Part shown: one piece after another, positions 6,193 to 12,881 of the stretch | Numbering within the stretch: position 1 is the first letter of the stretch | How the letters are laid out: every line of letters begins with the position of its first letter | NCBI GenBank assembly: GCA_038235385.1 | Contig: JBBSTY010000123.1 | Span: forward strand, 1 to 12,881 | Origin: JBBSTY01 sp038235385 | GTDB lineage: Bacteria > Actinomycetota > Acidimicrobiia > Acidimicrobiales > Acidimicrobilacustridaceae | Reading direction: 5' to 3' | DNA: 12,881 nucleotides | Made by a program: the position numbers and the translations under genes | Notes under the pieces: generated by a model | Seen by the model: only the letters and a program-made list of their open reading frames with translations | Told to the model about the DNA's origin: nothing | Databases searched by the model: none

Positions 6193-7505
6193 TGGATCAG
6201 CACCGCAGCGATGGCTCGAGCGGGGGATCGGGGCCCAACGCGCCCGCGCCCCGTGCCGCCCGGACGGCCACCAACGCCATCACCGTGCGCAACGTCTCCA
6301 AGAAGTTCCGGTTGTACAACGACCGCAACCAGAGCCTCAAGGCCACCCTCTCCCGCGGCCGTCGCGCCCGGTACGAGGACTTCCAGGCCCTGCAGGACGT
6401 CTCGCTCGACATCGAGCAGGGCACCACCTACGGACTCATCGGCGAGAACGGATCGGGCAAGAGCACGCTGCTCAAGTGCATGGCGAGGATCCTGCGGCCC
6501 GAGCAGGGGTCGATCGAGGTGGTGGGCAAGGTCTCGGCGCTGCTCGAGCTGGGTGCCGGGTTCCATCCCGAGCTGTCGGGGCGCGAGAACGTCTTCCTGA
6601 ACGCGGCGATCCTCGGGTTGAGCGGCAAGGAGGTCACGCGCCGCTTCGACGAGATCGTGGAGTTCGCCGGTCTCGAGCAGTTCATCGACTCGCCGGTGAA
6701 GAACTACTCCTCGGGGATGTACGTGCGCCTCGGCTTCTCGGTCGCGATCAACGTCGATCCCGACGTGCTGCTCGTCGACGAGGTGCTCGCCGTCGGCGAC
6801 GAGCAGTTCCAACGACGCTGCAACGAGAAGTTCAGCGAGATGCGCGACAAGGGCAAGACCATCGTGGTGGTCTCCCACGGCATGTCGGCGATGCGCACGA
6901 TCTGCGACCAGGTCGCCTGGCTCGAGCACGGGGTGCTCCAGAAGGTCGGCGACGCCGGCGAGGTCATCGACGAGTACATCGCCCAGGTGCAGACCGACCG
7001 CCAGGAGGTGGCCGAGGACGAGACCGGGGCCCGCTGGGGCTCGGGCGAGGCGGTGATCGACCACGTGGAGATCGTCGATCGCGATAATCGGCCCACCACT
7101 CGGCTCCAGACGGGCGACGCGGTCACCGTGCGCATCCACTTCGATGCCCGCGAGACCGTCGAACGACCGGTGTTCGGCTTCGCCGTGTTCACGCTCGAGG
7201 GCCTGCTCGTGACCGGCCCCAACACCCGGGAGGCCGGCGTCGAGTGCGCTCGGATCGACGGCCGGGGGGTCGTCGAGCTCACCATCGATCGGATGCTGCT
7301 GCTGCCCGGCACCTACGACATCTCGGTGTCGCTGTACGACCACGCCATCACCCACCCCTACGACTTCCGCCAGAAGGTCCTGCGCTTCGACGTCGAGGCC
7401 GGCACCCCGCACGAGACCTTCGGCGGCGTCGTGTCCCTCGACGGCCGCTGGGCGGTCACCGCCGCCGACCGATCGCCGGCTCGATCCGGGAACACCGAAC
7501 CATGA
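6192..7505 (+). CDS. wzt: ABC polysaccharide export ATPase with C-terminal carbohydrate-binding domain (Wzt family)
   Basis: The protein has 437 residues. After a disordered, Gly/Pro-rich N-terminus (1-28), the nucleotide-binding domain spans about 29-265. It shows Walker A GENGSGKST (84-92), the Wzt/TagH-type ELGAGFHPELSGREN (119-133), signature YSSGM (172-176), Walker B VLLVDEVLAVGD (192-203) and H-loop H229. Residues about 280-425 form an added beta-rich domain (WGSGEAVIDHVEI, then TGDAVTVRIHF, then LLPGTYDISVSLYD) matching the Wzt C-terminal domain. In E. coli O9a/O8 that domain binds the modified end of the O-polysaccharide before export. The enzyme powers Wzm. GAGGAG at 6181-6186 is a good ribosome binding site, and ATGA overlaps join it to both neighbours. 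The frame is open far upstream, but only from 6192 does it read as this family. Confidence 0.94.
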   Translation: MDQHRSDGSSGGSGPNAPAPRAARTATNAITVRNVSKKFRLYNDRNQSLKATLSRGRRARYEDFQALQDVSLDIEQGTTYGLIGENGSGKSTLLKCMARILRPEQGSIEVVGKVSALLELGAGFHPELSGRENVFLNAAILGLSGKEVTRRFDEIVEFAGLEQFIDSPVKNYSSGMYVRLGFSVAINVDPDVLLVDEVLAVGDEQFQRRCNEKFSEMRDKGKTIVVVSHGMSAMRTICDQVAWLEHGVLQKVGDAGEVIDEYIAQVQTDRQEVAEDETGARWGSGEAVIDHVEIVDRDNRPTTRLQTGDAVTVRIHFDARETVERPVFGFAVFTLEGLLVTGPNTREAGVECARIDGRGVVELTIDRMLLLPGTYDISVSLYDHAITHPYDFRQKVLRFDVEAGTPHETFGGVVSLDGRWAVTAADRSPARSGNTEP

Positions 7506-9856
7506 GCGACCAACCCGACGTCACGCTGGTCCTCGATGCCCGCCGCGCCGGTCCCGACGCTCTGGCGCGCAGCCAGGCCGCGATGCGGGACGTGGCCGCG
7601 GAGATCGCGCAGCTGATCGTCGTGCACGACGGCGTGGGAGCCATCGACCTCGATGTCATGACCTTGGTCGCGGATCCGGACCGACCGGGTGAGGCGATGA
7701 ACCTCGCCCTCGACGCGGTGACCTCGCCGATCGCGATCGTCATGTCGGCCGGCGTCGAGCCGCGAGCGGGTTGGCCCACGGCGGTTGCGTCGGGCCTCGC
7801 TCGTCGCCACCACGCCGCGCTGAGCTGTCCGGTGGTGGATCCCCGGACCGGGCGCCCGGCGATGCAGCCGTCGGGCCTCTCCCACGTCGGCCACCTGCTG
7901 CCCGATGCACCGTCGTCGGCGACGGACGAGTCCGCCTCGCTCCTCCTCGGGCCGGTCTGGGCGGGTTGGGTCGAGGAGCTCCGGCGGATCGGCGGCTTCG
8001 ACGAACGACTCGCTGATCCGTCCCTGACGGTCGACCTCGGCTGGCGTCTGTGGACCAGCTCGGCCGGCGTCCTCGCCGAGCCGTCGCTCGCCGTGGAGGG
8101 AACCGGTCTCACCGACCGTGCTGCGGTGTCGGCCACCCGGCGCGAGCGCGACGCGCTGATCACCATCTACCGCAACTACGACGACGTCAGCCTCGGCGCC
8201 GCGCTCCCCGGGGCGCTCGTGCTCAGCCCGCTGCGCCTCGCCGCCGCAGACCCGGCCGCCGATCGCCAGGGCGGGGTCGACGCCTTCGTCGGTCTGCTCG
8301 AGGAGCTCCGAGAGGATCGAGGGCTCCGACAGGGGACCCGACGCCGTCCCGACGCGGAGATCATCCACCTGATGCGCGATCCGCTCCGCGCCGACTGCGA
8401 TGATCCCGAGTTCGCCCGCAGCCACCGGTCGCTCGTGCGCGCCCTTCCGGGCGGCAGCCGCTTCGGTGGCAGCTTCCGCATCGTGGTGGCCACGCGCGAC
8501 TCCCTGGCGCCGCGCATGGCGGGGCCCGGCATCCGGGCCTGGAACATCGCCCGCGAGCTCGCCCGGGAGCACGAGGTCCGCCTGGTCAGCCTCACCAACG
8601 CCGAGCTCGATGATCCGGGGTTCTCGATCGAGCGGGTCGACGAGTCCGACATCGCGGATCTGGTCGACTGGTGCGACATCTTCGTCTTCCAGGGCTGGGT
8701 CATGGGGGGCCAGGCCGCCTTCGCCCGCGACGATCGCATCTTCGTGGCCGACGTGTACGACCCGATGCACCTCGAGCAGCTCGAGGCGGCCAAGGACGAC
8801 GGTCCGCACAACCGGCGGGTCGCCGTCATCGGTGCCACCGGTGTGCTCAACGACCAGCTCCGGCGGGGCGACTTCTTCGTCTGCGCGAGCGAGAAGCAAC
8901 GGGACTTCTGGCTCGGCCACCTCGCCTCGCTCGGCCGCATCAACCCGGTCACCTACGACCACGACCCGAGCCTGCGCCGCCAGATCGCGGTGGTCCCCTT
9001 CGGCATCCCCGATCACCCGCCGGAGCGCACCCGGCCGGCGATCAAGGGCGTGATGGACGGCGTCGGGCCGGACGACCCGGTCATCCTGTGGGGGGGAGGG
9101 GTCTACAACTGGTTCGATCCGCTCACGCTCATCCGGGCCGTGCACCAGTTGCGCGAGCGGATCCCGAACGTGCGCCTGGTGTTCCTCGGCATGCGCCACC
9201 CGAACGCCGAGGTCCCCGAGATGCGCATGGCCGTTGAGGCTCGTCGGCTCGCCGAGGACCTCGACCTCGTGGGGTCCACCGTGATCTTCAACGAGGAGTG
9301 GGTGGCCTACGACGACCGCCAGAACTACCTCCTCGATGCCGACGTCGCCGTCACCACCCACCTCCACCACATCGAGACCGAGTTCTCGTTCCGGACCCGG
9401 GTGCTCGACTACCTCTGGGCCGGGTTGCCCACGGTGGCCACGAGCGGCGACTCGCTCGCCGATCTGATCGAGCACGAGCAGCTCGGGCTCACCGTGGCCC
9501 CGGGCGACGTCGATGCGCTCGACGACGCCCTCTTCCGGCTGCTCGACGACCACACCTTCGCCGACGACTGCCGGACCAACGTGGCCGAGGTCCGGGCGCA
9601 GTTCGCCTGGTCCACGGCGCTGCGACCCATCGTCGAGTTCTGCCGTCGGCCGGTTCGCTCGCCTGATCTCGCGTCCGGCTACATCGACGCCGGCGGCTTC
9701 GTCTCGCACGACCACTCGCGCGAGTCGGCGTGGATCCGCTACAAGCGCGTCGTGGTCAACCTGGTCCGCGACGGCGAGTGGGCGTTGATGGCATCGAGCG
9801 CCGTTCGGGTCGGCCGACGCCTCCTGCGCTCGCCGCGACCAGGCCCATCGGCCTGA
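7502..9856 (+). CDS. Two-domain glycosyltransferase: degenerate GT-A-like N-terminus plus GT4-like GT-B domain
   Basis: The protein has 784 residues, and its ATG overlaps the wzt stop. Residues 1-210 follow the outline of a GT2 enzyme: HDG at 42-44, NLALDAVTSPIAIVMSAGVEP (67-87), and a conserved LLLGPVWAGW...RRIGGFDERL...VDLGWRLW (147-184). Where GT2 enzymes have the metal-binding DXD, this has M-S-A-G (81-84), and the ED before VDL is L-T. The domain may therefore be catalytically dead. Residues 325-715 are a GT-B domain. Its features are GPGIRAWNIARELA (341-354), VYDPMHLEQ (418-426), CASEKQRDFW (461-470), VVPFGIPDHP (497-506), the donor-side LWGGGVYNWFDP (529-540), and RTRVLDYLWAGLPTVAT (631-647), where D636 replaces the usual second Glu. 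A basic C-terminal tail (740-778) resembles that of the minus-strand glycosyltransferase. It likely extends the glycan exported by Wzm/Wzt. Donor and acceptor cannot be told from sequence. Confidence 0.87.
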   Translation: MSDQPDVTLVLDARRAGPDALARSQAAMRDVAAEIAQLIVVHDGVGAIDLDVMTLVADPDRPGEAMNLALDAVTSPIAIVMSAGVEPRAGWPTAVASGLARRHHAALSCPVVDPRTGRPAMQPSGLSHVGHLLPDAPSSATDESASLLLGPVWAGWVEELRRIGGFDERLADPSLTVDLGWRLWTSSAGVLAEPSLAVEGTGLTDRAAVSATRRERDALITIYRNYDDVSLGAALPGALVLSPLRLAAADPAADRQGGVDAFVGLLEELREDRGLRQGTRRRPDAEIIHLMRDPLRADCDDPEFARSHRSLVRALPGGSRFGGSFRIVVATRDSLAPRMAGPGIRAWNIARELAREHEVRLVSLTNAELDDPGFSIERVDESDIADLVDWCDIFVFQGWVMGGQAAFARDDRIFVADVYDPMHLEQLEAAKDDGPHNRRVAVIGATGVLNDQLRRGDFFVCASEKQRDFWLGHLASLGRINPVTYDHDPSLRRQIAVVPFGIPDHPPERTRPAIKGVMDGVGPDDPVILWGGGVYNWFDPLTLIRAVHQLRERIPNVRLVFLGMRHPNAEVPEMRMAVEARRLAEDLDLVGSTVIFNEEWVAYDDRQNYLLDADVAVTTHLHHIETEFSFRTRVLDYLWAGLPTVATSGDSLADLIEHEQLGLTVAPGDVDALDDALFRLLDDHTFADDCRTNVAEVRAQFAWSTALRPIVEFCRRPVRSPDLASGYIDAGGFVSHDHSRESAWIRYKRVVVNLVRDGEWALMASSAVRVGRRLLRSPRPGPSA
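9840..9855 (+). terminator. Possible terminator hairpin at the end of the exporter operon
   Basis: CAGGCC (9840-9845), loop CATC, and GGCCTG (9850-9855) form a perfect 6-bp stem that takes in the first two bases of the TGA stop (9854-9856). There is no T-tract. It is short, so it may be chance in GC-rich sequence. It does resemble the hairpin at 2532-2552, which also contains stop codons. Confidence 0.3.
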
Positions 9857-9885
9857 CCCGCGCTCGCGTTCGGTCGCTCGGCCGA

Positions 9886-9906
9886 TACCGTTTCAGGTTC
9901 ACCTGA
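9886..9906 (+). promoter_or_regulatory. Candidate promoter with palindromic operator in the 9857-9992 spacer
   Basis: The 136-base spacer before the sulfatase-like gene holds TACCGT (9886-9891), a possible -10 box, followed at once by a perfect dyad TCAGGT-TC-ACCTGA (9893-9906). The dyad would cover the transcription start, the position of a repressor operator. The leader would then be about 95 nt. I see no ORF or riboswitch fold in the rest of the spacer. Confidence 0.35.
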
Positions 9907-9992
9907 GCGGCGAGCACCGCCCGGAATCGGCCGTCGCGAGCGTTCCGCCTCGCCCGATTCCCACGCCGTGTGCCGATGGAGCCCTGCCGGAC

Positions 9993-11708
9993 ATGTCCGA
10001 GACCTCGAGCGCGCCACCCACGGCGAACCGCGCCCGCGTGCCCGAGGCGTTCTCGCCCCGTTGGCTGGTCGCCATCCTCGCTCCGGGGCTGGTCGTGTTC
10101 GTCCTGCCGATGATCGACCTCATCACCCGGAACCCGAGCTTCTTCCGCGGCGACCTGGCGGCCGGCCGGGTGATCATGGCGGCGGCCGTGGTGACCGCAG
10201 GAGCGGGGTTCGGGCTCTGGGCCGCACGCCGTTCGGCCGGCGGCGGGTTCCTGCTGGCGTGCTACGTGTCGGTCGCGCCGGCCTGGGCGATCTACTCGTT
10301 GGTGAACAACTCGAAGAGCTCCTGGTCGTTCATCGTGCTGCTCGTGGTGACCCTCGGCGGCGGGGTCGCGGTCACCGTCCTCGCGTCGCCGAAGGTGTGG
10401 TCGGCGGTCGCGCTCGTGGGGTCGGTCGTGGTGGTGATGGGCGTGATCACCGCCGGCATCGACCTGAGCTCCGCCCGGCAGACCGAACCTCCCGATGTGG
10501 CGGCCGAGCTCGCCGGGCCGGACCGTCCGCTGCTCGACCCGGAGGTGCCCGGACGCGCCGACGGCAGCGGTCTCCCGAACGTGTACCACGTCGTCCTCGA
10601 CGAGCTCCAGACCGAGCAGTTCGAGCTCGCCCTGGGACGTTCCGACCCGGCTGCCTTCGATGGGTTCACGTTCTACGACGATGCCCGAGCCACCTACGGG
10701 CGCACGGTCATGTCGATCGCCGATCTCTTCTCCCCGGAGCCGTACACGTTCGACGTGGCGCCCGAGGACTTCGTCCACACCGCCATGTTCGAGGAGGACT
10801 CGTTCATCCAGCAGCTCCGTCGAGACGGGTACGACACCTCGGCGTACGTGTTCAGCCGCGACCTCTACGGTCAGGGCACGCCCTTCGACCACCTCGACCT
10901 GTTCGACGAGGCGGTGGCGACCGACCCCGGGCGCGACGACTCCGACCTGGCGACCTCGCTGTGGCTCTACGCCAACCTTCCCCTCCGTGCCTCGAGTGTC
11001 CTGCTCCCGGAGGGTCACCTCGATCAGTTCACCGGAGGCGTCGTGCTGCCCAACGACGCGCAACCGCAATCGGTGGAGGTGTTCGACACGTTCCTGAACC
11101 GCGAGGAGCAGCTCGGAGCGACGGGTCGCTACACGCTCGTGCACATGATCCTGCCGCACAAGCCGTACACGATGACCGCGGACTGCGCCCAGGATCCCGA
11201 TCGTCAGACCGATGCCGTCGAGCAGGCCACCTGCGCCGTCAGCCTGGTCGAGGCGATGATGGCGCGGCTGAAGGAGCTCGATCGGTTCGAGAGCTCCACC
11301 ATCGTCATCCACGGCGATCACGGCGCCTCGCTGGAGCGCTCCGGCGACGAGCTCACCTTCGTCGACGGGGACCAGTACACCGAGCGGTGGAGCACCGGGC
11401 GATCCCGCCCGGCGCTCCTCGTGAAACCCGCCGGCGTCGGCTCGTCGGCGCCCCTGGCCCATTCCTCGTACCCGGCGCTGCTCAGCGACATCATGCCGAC
11501 GATCTTCGAGTCGTCGGGGCTCCCCGTCCTCGACACCGATCCCACCCGCACCTCGCTGCTGGCCACCGAGCTGCCCGACCGGCCCCGGCGCTCGTACTAC
11601 TTCTACGAGATGCGACCGAGCGACGATCTCCCCGACGGGTCCATGACCCGCTTCGTGATCGATGCCGACGGTGTGATCACCCGCGACCGTGTGATCGAGA
11701 TCCCCTGA
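9993..11708 (+). CDS. Membrane-anchored sulfatase-like / alkaline phosphatase superfamily protein
   Basis: The protein has 571 residues. Five hydrophobic segments (about 24-44, 59-78, 83-104, 112-131, 135-157) precede a large soluble domain that should lie outside the membrane. This is the architecture of LTA synthase and phosphoethanolamine transferase relatives. The domain opens with LPNVYHVVLDELQTEQF (194-210), where D203 is the expected first metal ligand. TYGRTVMSIADLF (234-246) aligns with the nucleophile region, T238 being the likely catalytic residue. HMILPHKPY (384-392) and IHGDHG (439-444, with D442/H443) supply the later ligands. The family either hydrolyses sulfate or phosphate esters or transfers phospho-groups from lipids to sugars. 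Next to a glycan export operon, addition of a phospho-substituent is plausible but inferred. A weak GGAG at 9978-9981 precedes ATG 9993. It has its own spacer and a candidate promoter, so it is probably a separate unit from the exporter operon. Confidence 0.85.
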   Translation: MSETSSAPPTANRARVPEAFSPRWLVAILAPGLVVFVLPMIDLITRNPSFFRGDLAAGRVIMAAAVVTAGAGFGLWAARRSAGGGFLLACYVSVAPAWAIYSLVNNSKSSWSFIVLLVVTLGGGVAVTVLASPKVWSAVALVGSVVVVMGVITAGIDLSSARQTEPPDVAAELAGPDRPLLDPEVPGRADGSGLPNVYHVVLDELQTEQFELALGRSDPAAFDGFTFYDDARATYGRTVMSIADLFSPEPYTFDVAPEDFVHTAMFEEDSFIQQLRRDGYDTSAYVFSRDLYGQGTPFDHLDLFDEAVATDPGRDDSDLATSLWLYANLPLRASSVLLPEGHLDQFTGGVVLPNDAQPQSVEVFDTFLNREEQLGATGRYTLVHMILPHKPYTMTADCAQDPDRQTDAVEQATCAVSLVEAMMARLKELDRFESSTIVIHGDHGASLERSGDELTFVDGDQYTERWSTGRSRPALLVKPAGVGSSAPLAHSSYPALLSDIMPTIFESSGLPVLDTDPTRTSLLATELPDRPRRSYYFYEMRPSDDLPDGSMTRFVIDADGVITRDRVIEIP

Positions 11709-11710
11709 CG

Positions 11711-11730
11711 ACGAGCCACCCGACGCTCGT
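11711..11730. terminator. Hairpin in the convergent gap between sulfatase-like and lipoprotein genes
   Basis: ACGAGC (11711-11716) and GCTCGT (11725-11730) are perfect inverted repeats with an 8-base loop, filling most of the 34-base gap between two convergent stops. No T-tract is present. Its position suggests a bidirectional terminator. Confidence 0.45.
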
Positions 11731-11742
11731 GCGACCTGCCGT

Positions 11743-12417
11743 TCAGCGGATGGAGCTGAGGTGCACGATGTACCACTCGCCTCGCCACGAGATCATCGAC
11801 GCCACCGGGAAGGTCCGCTGGACGCCGCCCACCTCGTAGACCAGCGAGCTGTCGAGCACCCGCCAGTAGGAACCCTTGTTGTACTCGACGCCGGGCTGGA
11901 TCCACGTCGCCGTCGGGGGGACCGAGAGCTCGACCAGCTCGGCCGACGCGGCGTCGGAGCCGAGCTGCTGGTGCAGGGCGTGGATGTCCTGCTCGTAGTA
12001 GGCGATCAGGCGGTTCGCGTAGTCGGCGGTGGCCTCGGACTCGGTCATGCGCTTCACCTGGAGGTACGCCCCCTCCGGGAAGAAGAACGGCAGCGCCTTC
12101 TCGGGATCGTCGGTGACGATCGCCTCCCAGAGCAGATCCACGTGCTCGTCCCACAGCGCCCCGGTCTCGGTGGGCTCCTCGTCGGTCTGCTCGAGGGTCC
12201 CGACATCGACGGTGGTGGTGGGCGCCTCGGTCTGAGGCGGGGCGGTGGTGTCCACCACGGTCGCAACGGCTGCCGACGTGTCGGTGGTGTCGGCCGTCTG
12301 GTCGGTGCTGGCGCAGGCGCCCGCGACGACGAGGGTCGTCGCCACGACGAGGCTGCCGACGACCGCCCGGGCACGACGAGGAGCGAGCGAGGCCGACGAG
12401 GCTGGGGAGAGGCGCAT
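11743..12417 (-). CDS. Predicted lipoprotein of unknown function
   Basis: The product has 224 residues from ATG 12417. The N-terminus (MRLSPASSASLAPRRARAVV) is basic and is followed by a hydrophobic core and a lipobox ending in A-G-A-C with C35 as the lipidated cysteine. A Thr/Asp/Glu-rich tether (about 36-80) then leads to a compact domain (about 85-224). That domain has LWEAIVTDDPEKALPFFFP, then YLQVKRM, a conserved-looking NKGSYWRVLDSSLVYEV, and ISWRGEWYIVHLSSIR at the end. The size and the closing W-R-G-E-W-Y-I-V-H-L strand recall an NTF2/SnoaL-like alpha+beta fold, but I do not recognise a named family and assign no function. It should be exported and anchored to the outer face of the membrane. 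The frame remains open upstream to 12753 because it runs antisense to the polymerase gene, and an alternative ATG at 12456 overlaps the candidate -10 box. I therefore prefer 12417, which gives a normal signal peptide. Confidence 0.78.
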   Translation of the reverse strand: MRLSPASSASLAPRRARAVVGSLVVATTLVVAGACASTDQTADTTDTSAAVATVVDTTAPPQTEAPTTTVDVGTLEQTDEEPTETGALWDEHVDLLWEAIVTDDPEKALPFFFPEGAYLQVKRMTESEATADYANRLIAYYEQDIHALHQQLGSDAASAELVELSVPPTATWIQPGVEYNKGSYWRVLDSSLVYEVGGVQRTFPVASMISWRGEWYIVHLSSIR

Positions 12418-12454
12418 GGTCACCGTTCGGGTGGGGCGGGCGGGGCGGCCGATC

Positions 12455-12460
12455 ATCGTA
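12455..12460 (-). promoter_or_regulatory. Candidate -10 box (TACGAT) for the lipoprotein gene
   Basis: On the minus strand TACGAT lies 37 nt before ATG 12417, in the 110-base gap after the polymerase gene. It matches the TANNNT consensus well. A transcription start near 12448 would give a leader of about 30 nt. No convincing -35 box is visible. Confidence 0.35.
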
Positions 12461-12527
12461 CCGGTCGTCCGCCACCGGGTCGCGAACCCCTTCCAGGCGA
12501 TGGACCTCCGCCGGCGGTTCCCGTCCG

Positions 12528-12881
12528 TCAGCCCTTGGCGTCGGCCCAGCAGGCGATGACGCTCGTGTCGGCCACGAACCGGACGGCGTTGGCGCCCGCC
12601 CAGCGGTGCGCCGCCTCGTGGAGGCTGGCATCGACGATGGCGGCGGCCTCGGCCCCGTGCTCGATCGGGACGTGGACGAGCAGCTCGTCGTGGAGGCACA
12701 GCACGATCCGGGCATCGAGCGGTCGGCCGTGCGCACGGACGGTCGCCGCCCATGCCTTGAACAGCTCGGCGGCCGCGCCCTGCACCACGGCGTTGCGGCC
12801 GAAGCGACCTCGTGCCGCCACCTGGGTCCGGGCGGCGCGGTCGCGGGCCGGGTCGAGCCCCGGCCCGTCCATCATCGACGA
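12528..12881 (-). CDS. Bifunctional 3'-5' exonuclease/family A DNA polymerase (partial, C-terminal 117 residues)
   Basis: The frame enters from beyond the right edge and stops with TGA at 12528-12530. The visible part carries ARGRFGRNAVVQGAAAELFKAW, the end of the fingers/palm region equivalent to the PolA stretch that reads roughly R-x-x-x-N-x-x-x-Q-G-x-A-A-D. It also carries IVLCLHDELLVHVP, the palm motif C with the catalytic H-D-E. The ending VIACWADAKG matches, from memory, the actinobacterial stand-alone 3'-5' exonuclease/polymerase proteins better than replicative PolA. These are shorter than PolA and lack the 5' nuclease domain, and their cellular job is poorly defined. The N-terminal exonuclease part is not in the window, so the distinction from PolA is inference. 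Its polymerase motif C is intact, giving no sign of decay. It lies on the same strand as the lipoprotein gene with a 110-base gap and looks functionally unrelated to the glycan genes. Confidence 0.85.
   Translation of the reverse strand, partial: SSMMDGPGLDPARDRAARTQVAARGRFGRNAVVQGAAAELFKAWAATVRAHGRPLDARIVLCLHDELLVHVPIEHGAEAAAIVDASLHEAAHRWAGANAVRFVADTSVIACWADAKG

Noticed and set aside
7358..9715. Minus-strand open frame of 785 codons.
   Set aside because: It mirrors the plus-strand glycosyltransferase in a GC-rich genome where stops are rare. The translation is Val/Asp/Arg/Gly-rich without any motif.
9756..11462. Minus-strand open frame of 568 codons opposite the sulfatase-like gene.
   Set aside because: Compositional shadow. 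The plus strand has membrane segments and metal-binding motifs, the minus strand none.
12508..12517. Palindrome CCGCCGGCGG just after the polymerase stop.
   Set aside because: It has no loop and could easily arise by chance in this base composition. Too weak to call a terminator.
12418..12753. N-terminal extension of the lipoprotein by up to 112 residues.
   Set aside because: It would run antisense through the polymerase motif C region and place the signal peptide in mid-protein.
1..12881. Defence system, mobile element or CRISPR array.
   Set aside because: No transposase, integrase, terminal repeats, nuclease/helicase genes or regularly spaced repeats were found. The content is a surface-glycan locus with ordinary flanks.

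Overview
The window is very GC-rich DNA (roughly 70% by eye) with strong G/C third-position bias. It uses GTG as well as ATG starts, has candidate leaderless promoters, and ends in an actinobacterial-type family A DNA polymerase. Together these suggest an actinobacterium. The style of the large two-domain glycosyltransferases made me think of the Acidimicrobiia, but no marker gene here confirms the class. I see no mobile element, CRISPR array, tRNA or rRNA.

Layout. On the minus strand, bases 1-1275 hold the N-terminal part of a multi-membrane-spanning GT-C/DUF2142-like glycosyltransferase. It is divergent from a methyltransferase with a C-terminal coiled coil (1344-2537, plus). The methyltransferase converges on a large two-domain glycosyltransferase (2547-5246, minus). 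From the next divergent promoter region a plus-strand operon runs: a possible 26-codon leader ORF (5285-5365), the ABC-2 permease Wzm (5362-6192), the ATPase Wzt with a C-terminal carbohydrate-binding domain (6192-7505), and a second two-domain glycosyltransferase (7502-9856). Every junction in this operon is an ATGA stop/start overlap. After a 136-base spacer comes a membrane-anchored sulfatase/phosphotransferase-like protein (9993-11708, plus), convergent with an unrecognised lipoprotein (11743-12417, minus). The window closes with the C-terminal end of a 3'-5' exonuclease/family A DNA polymerase (12528-12881, minus).

How the genes work together. The core is an ABC-transporter-dependent pathway for a cell-surface glycan. 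The two multi-domain glycosyltransferases would build the chain on a lipid carrier at the inner face of the membrane. Wzm/Wzt would export it, and the Wzt C-terminal domain would read a feature of the chain. The methyltransferase carries seven regular heptads and a basic C-terminal tail. This invites comparison with the E. coli WbdD chain-terminator/ruler that works with Wzt, although that comparison is inference. The GT-C protein and the sulfatase-like protein could modify the glycan outside the membrane. The lipoprotein and the polymerase look like ordinary chromosomal flank.

The points most worth a second look are the methyltransferase/Wzt pair as a possible cap-and-ruler export system, the tiny leader ORF coupled to wzm, the N-terminal GT-A-like domain without its DXD in the second glycosyltransferase, two divergent start sites with the same TAGGNT-N6-GTG layout, and hairpins that contain stop codons at gene ends.
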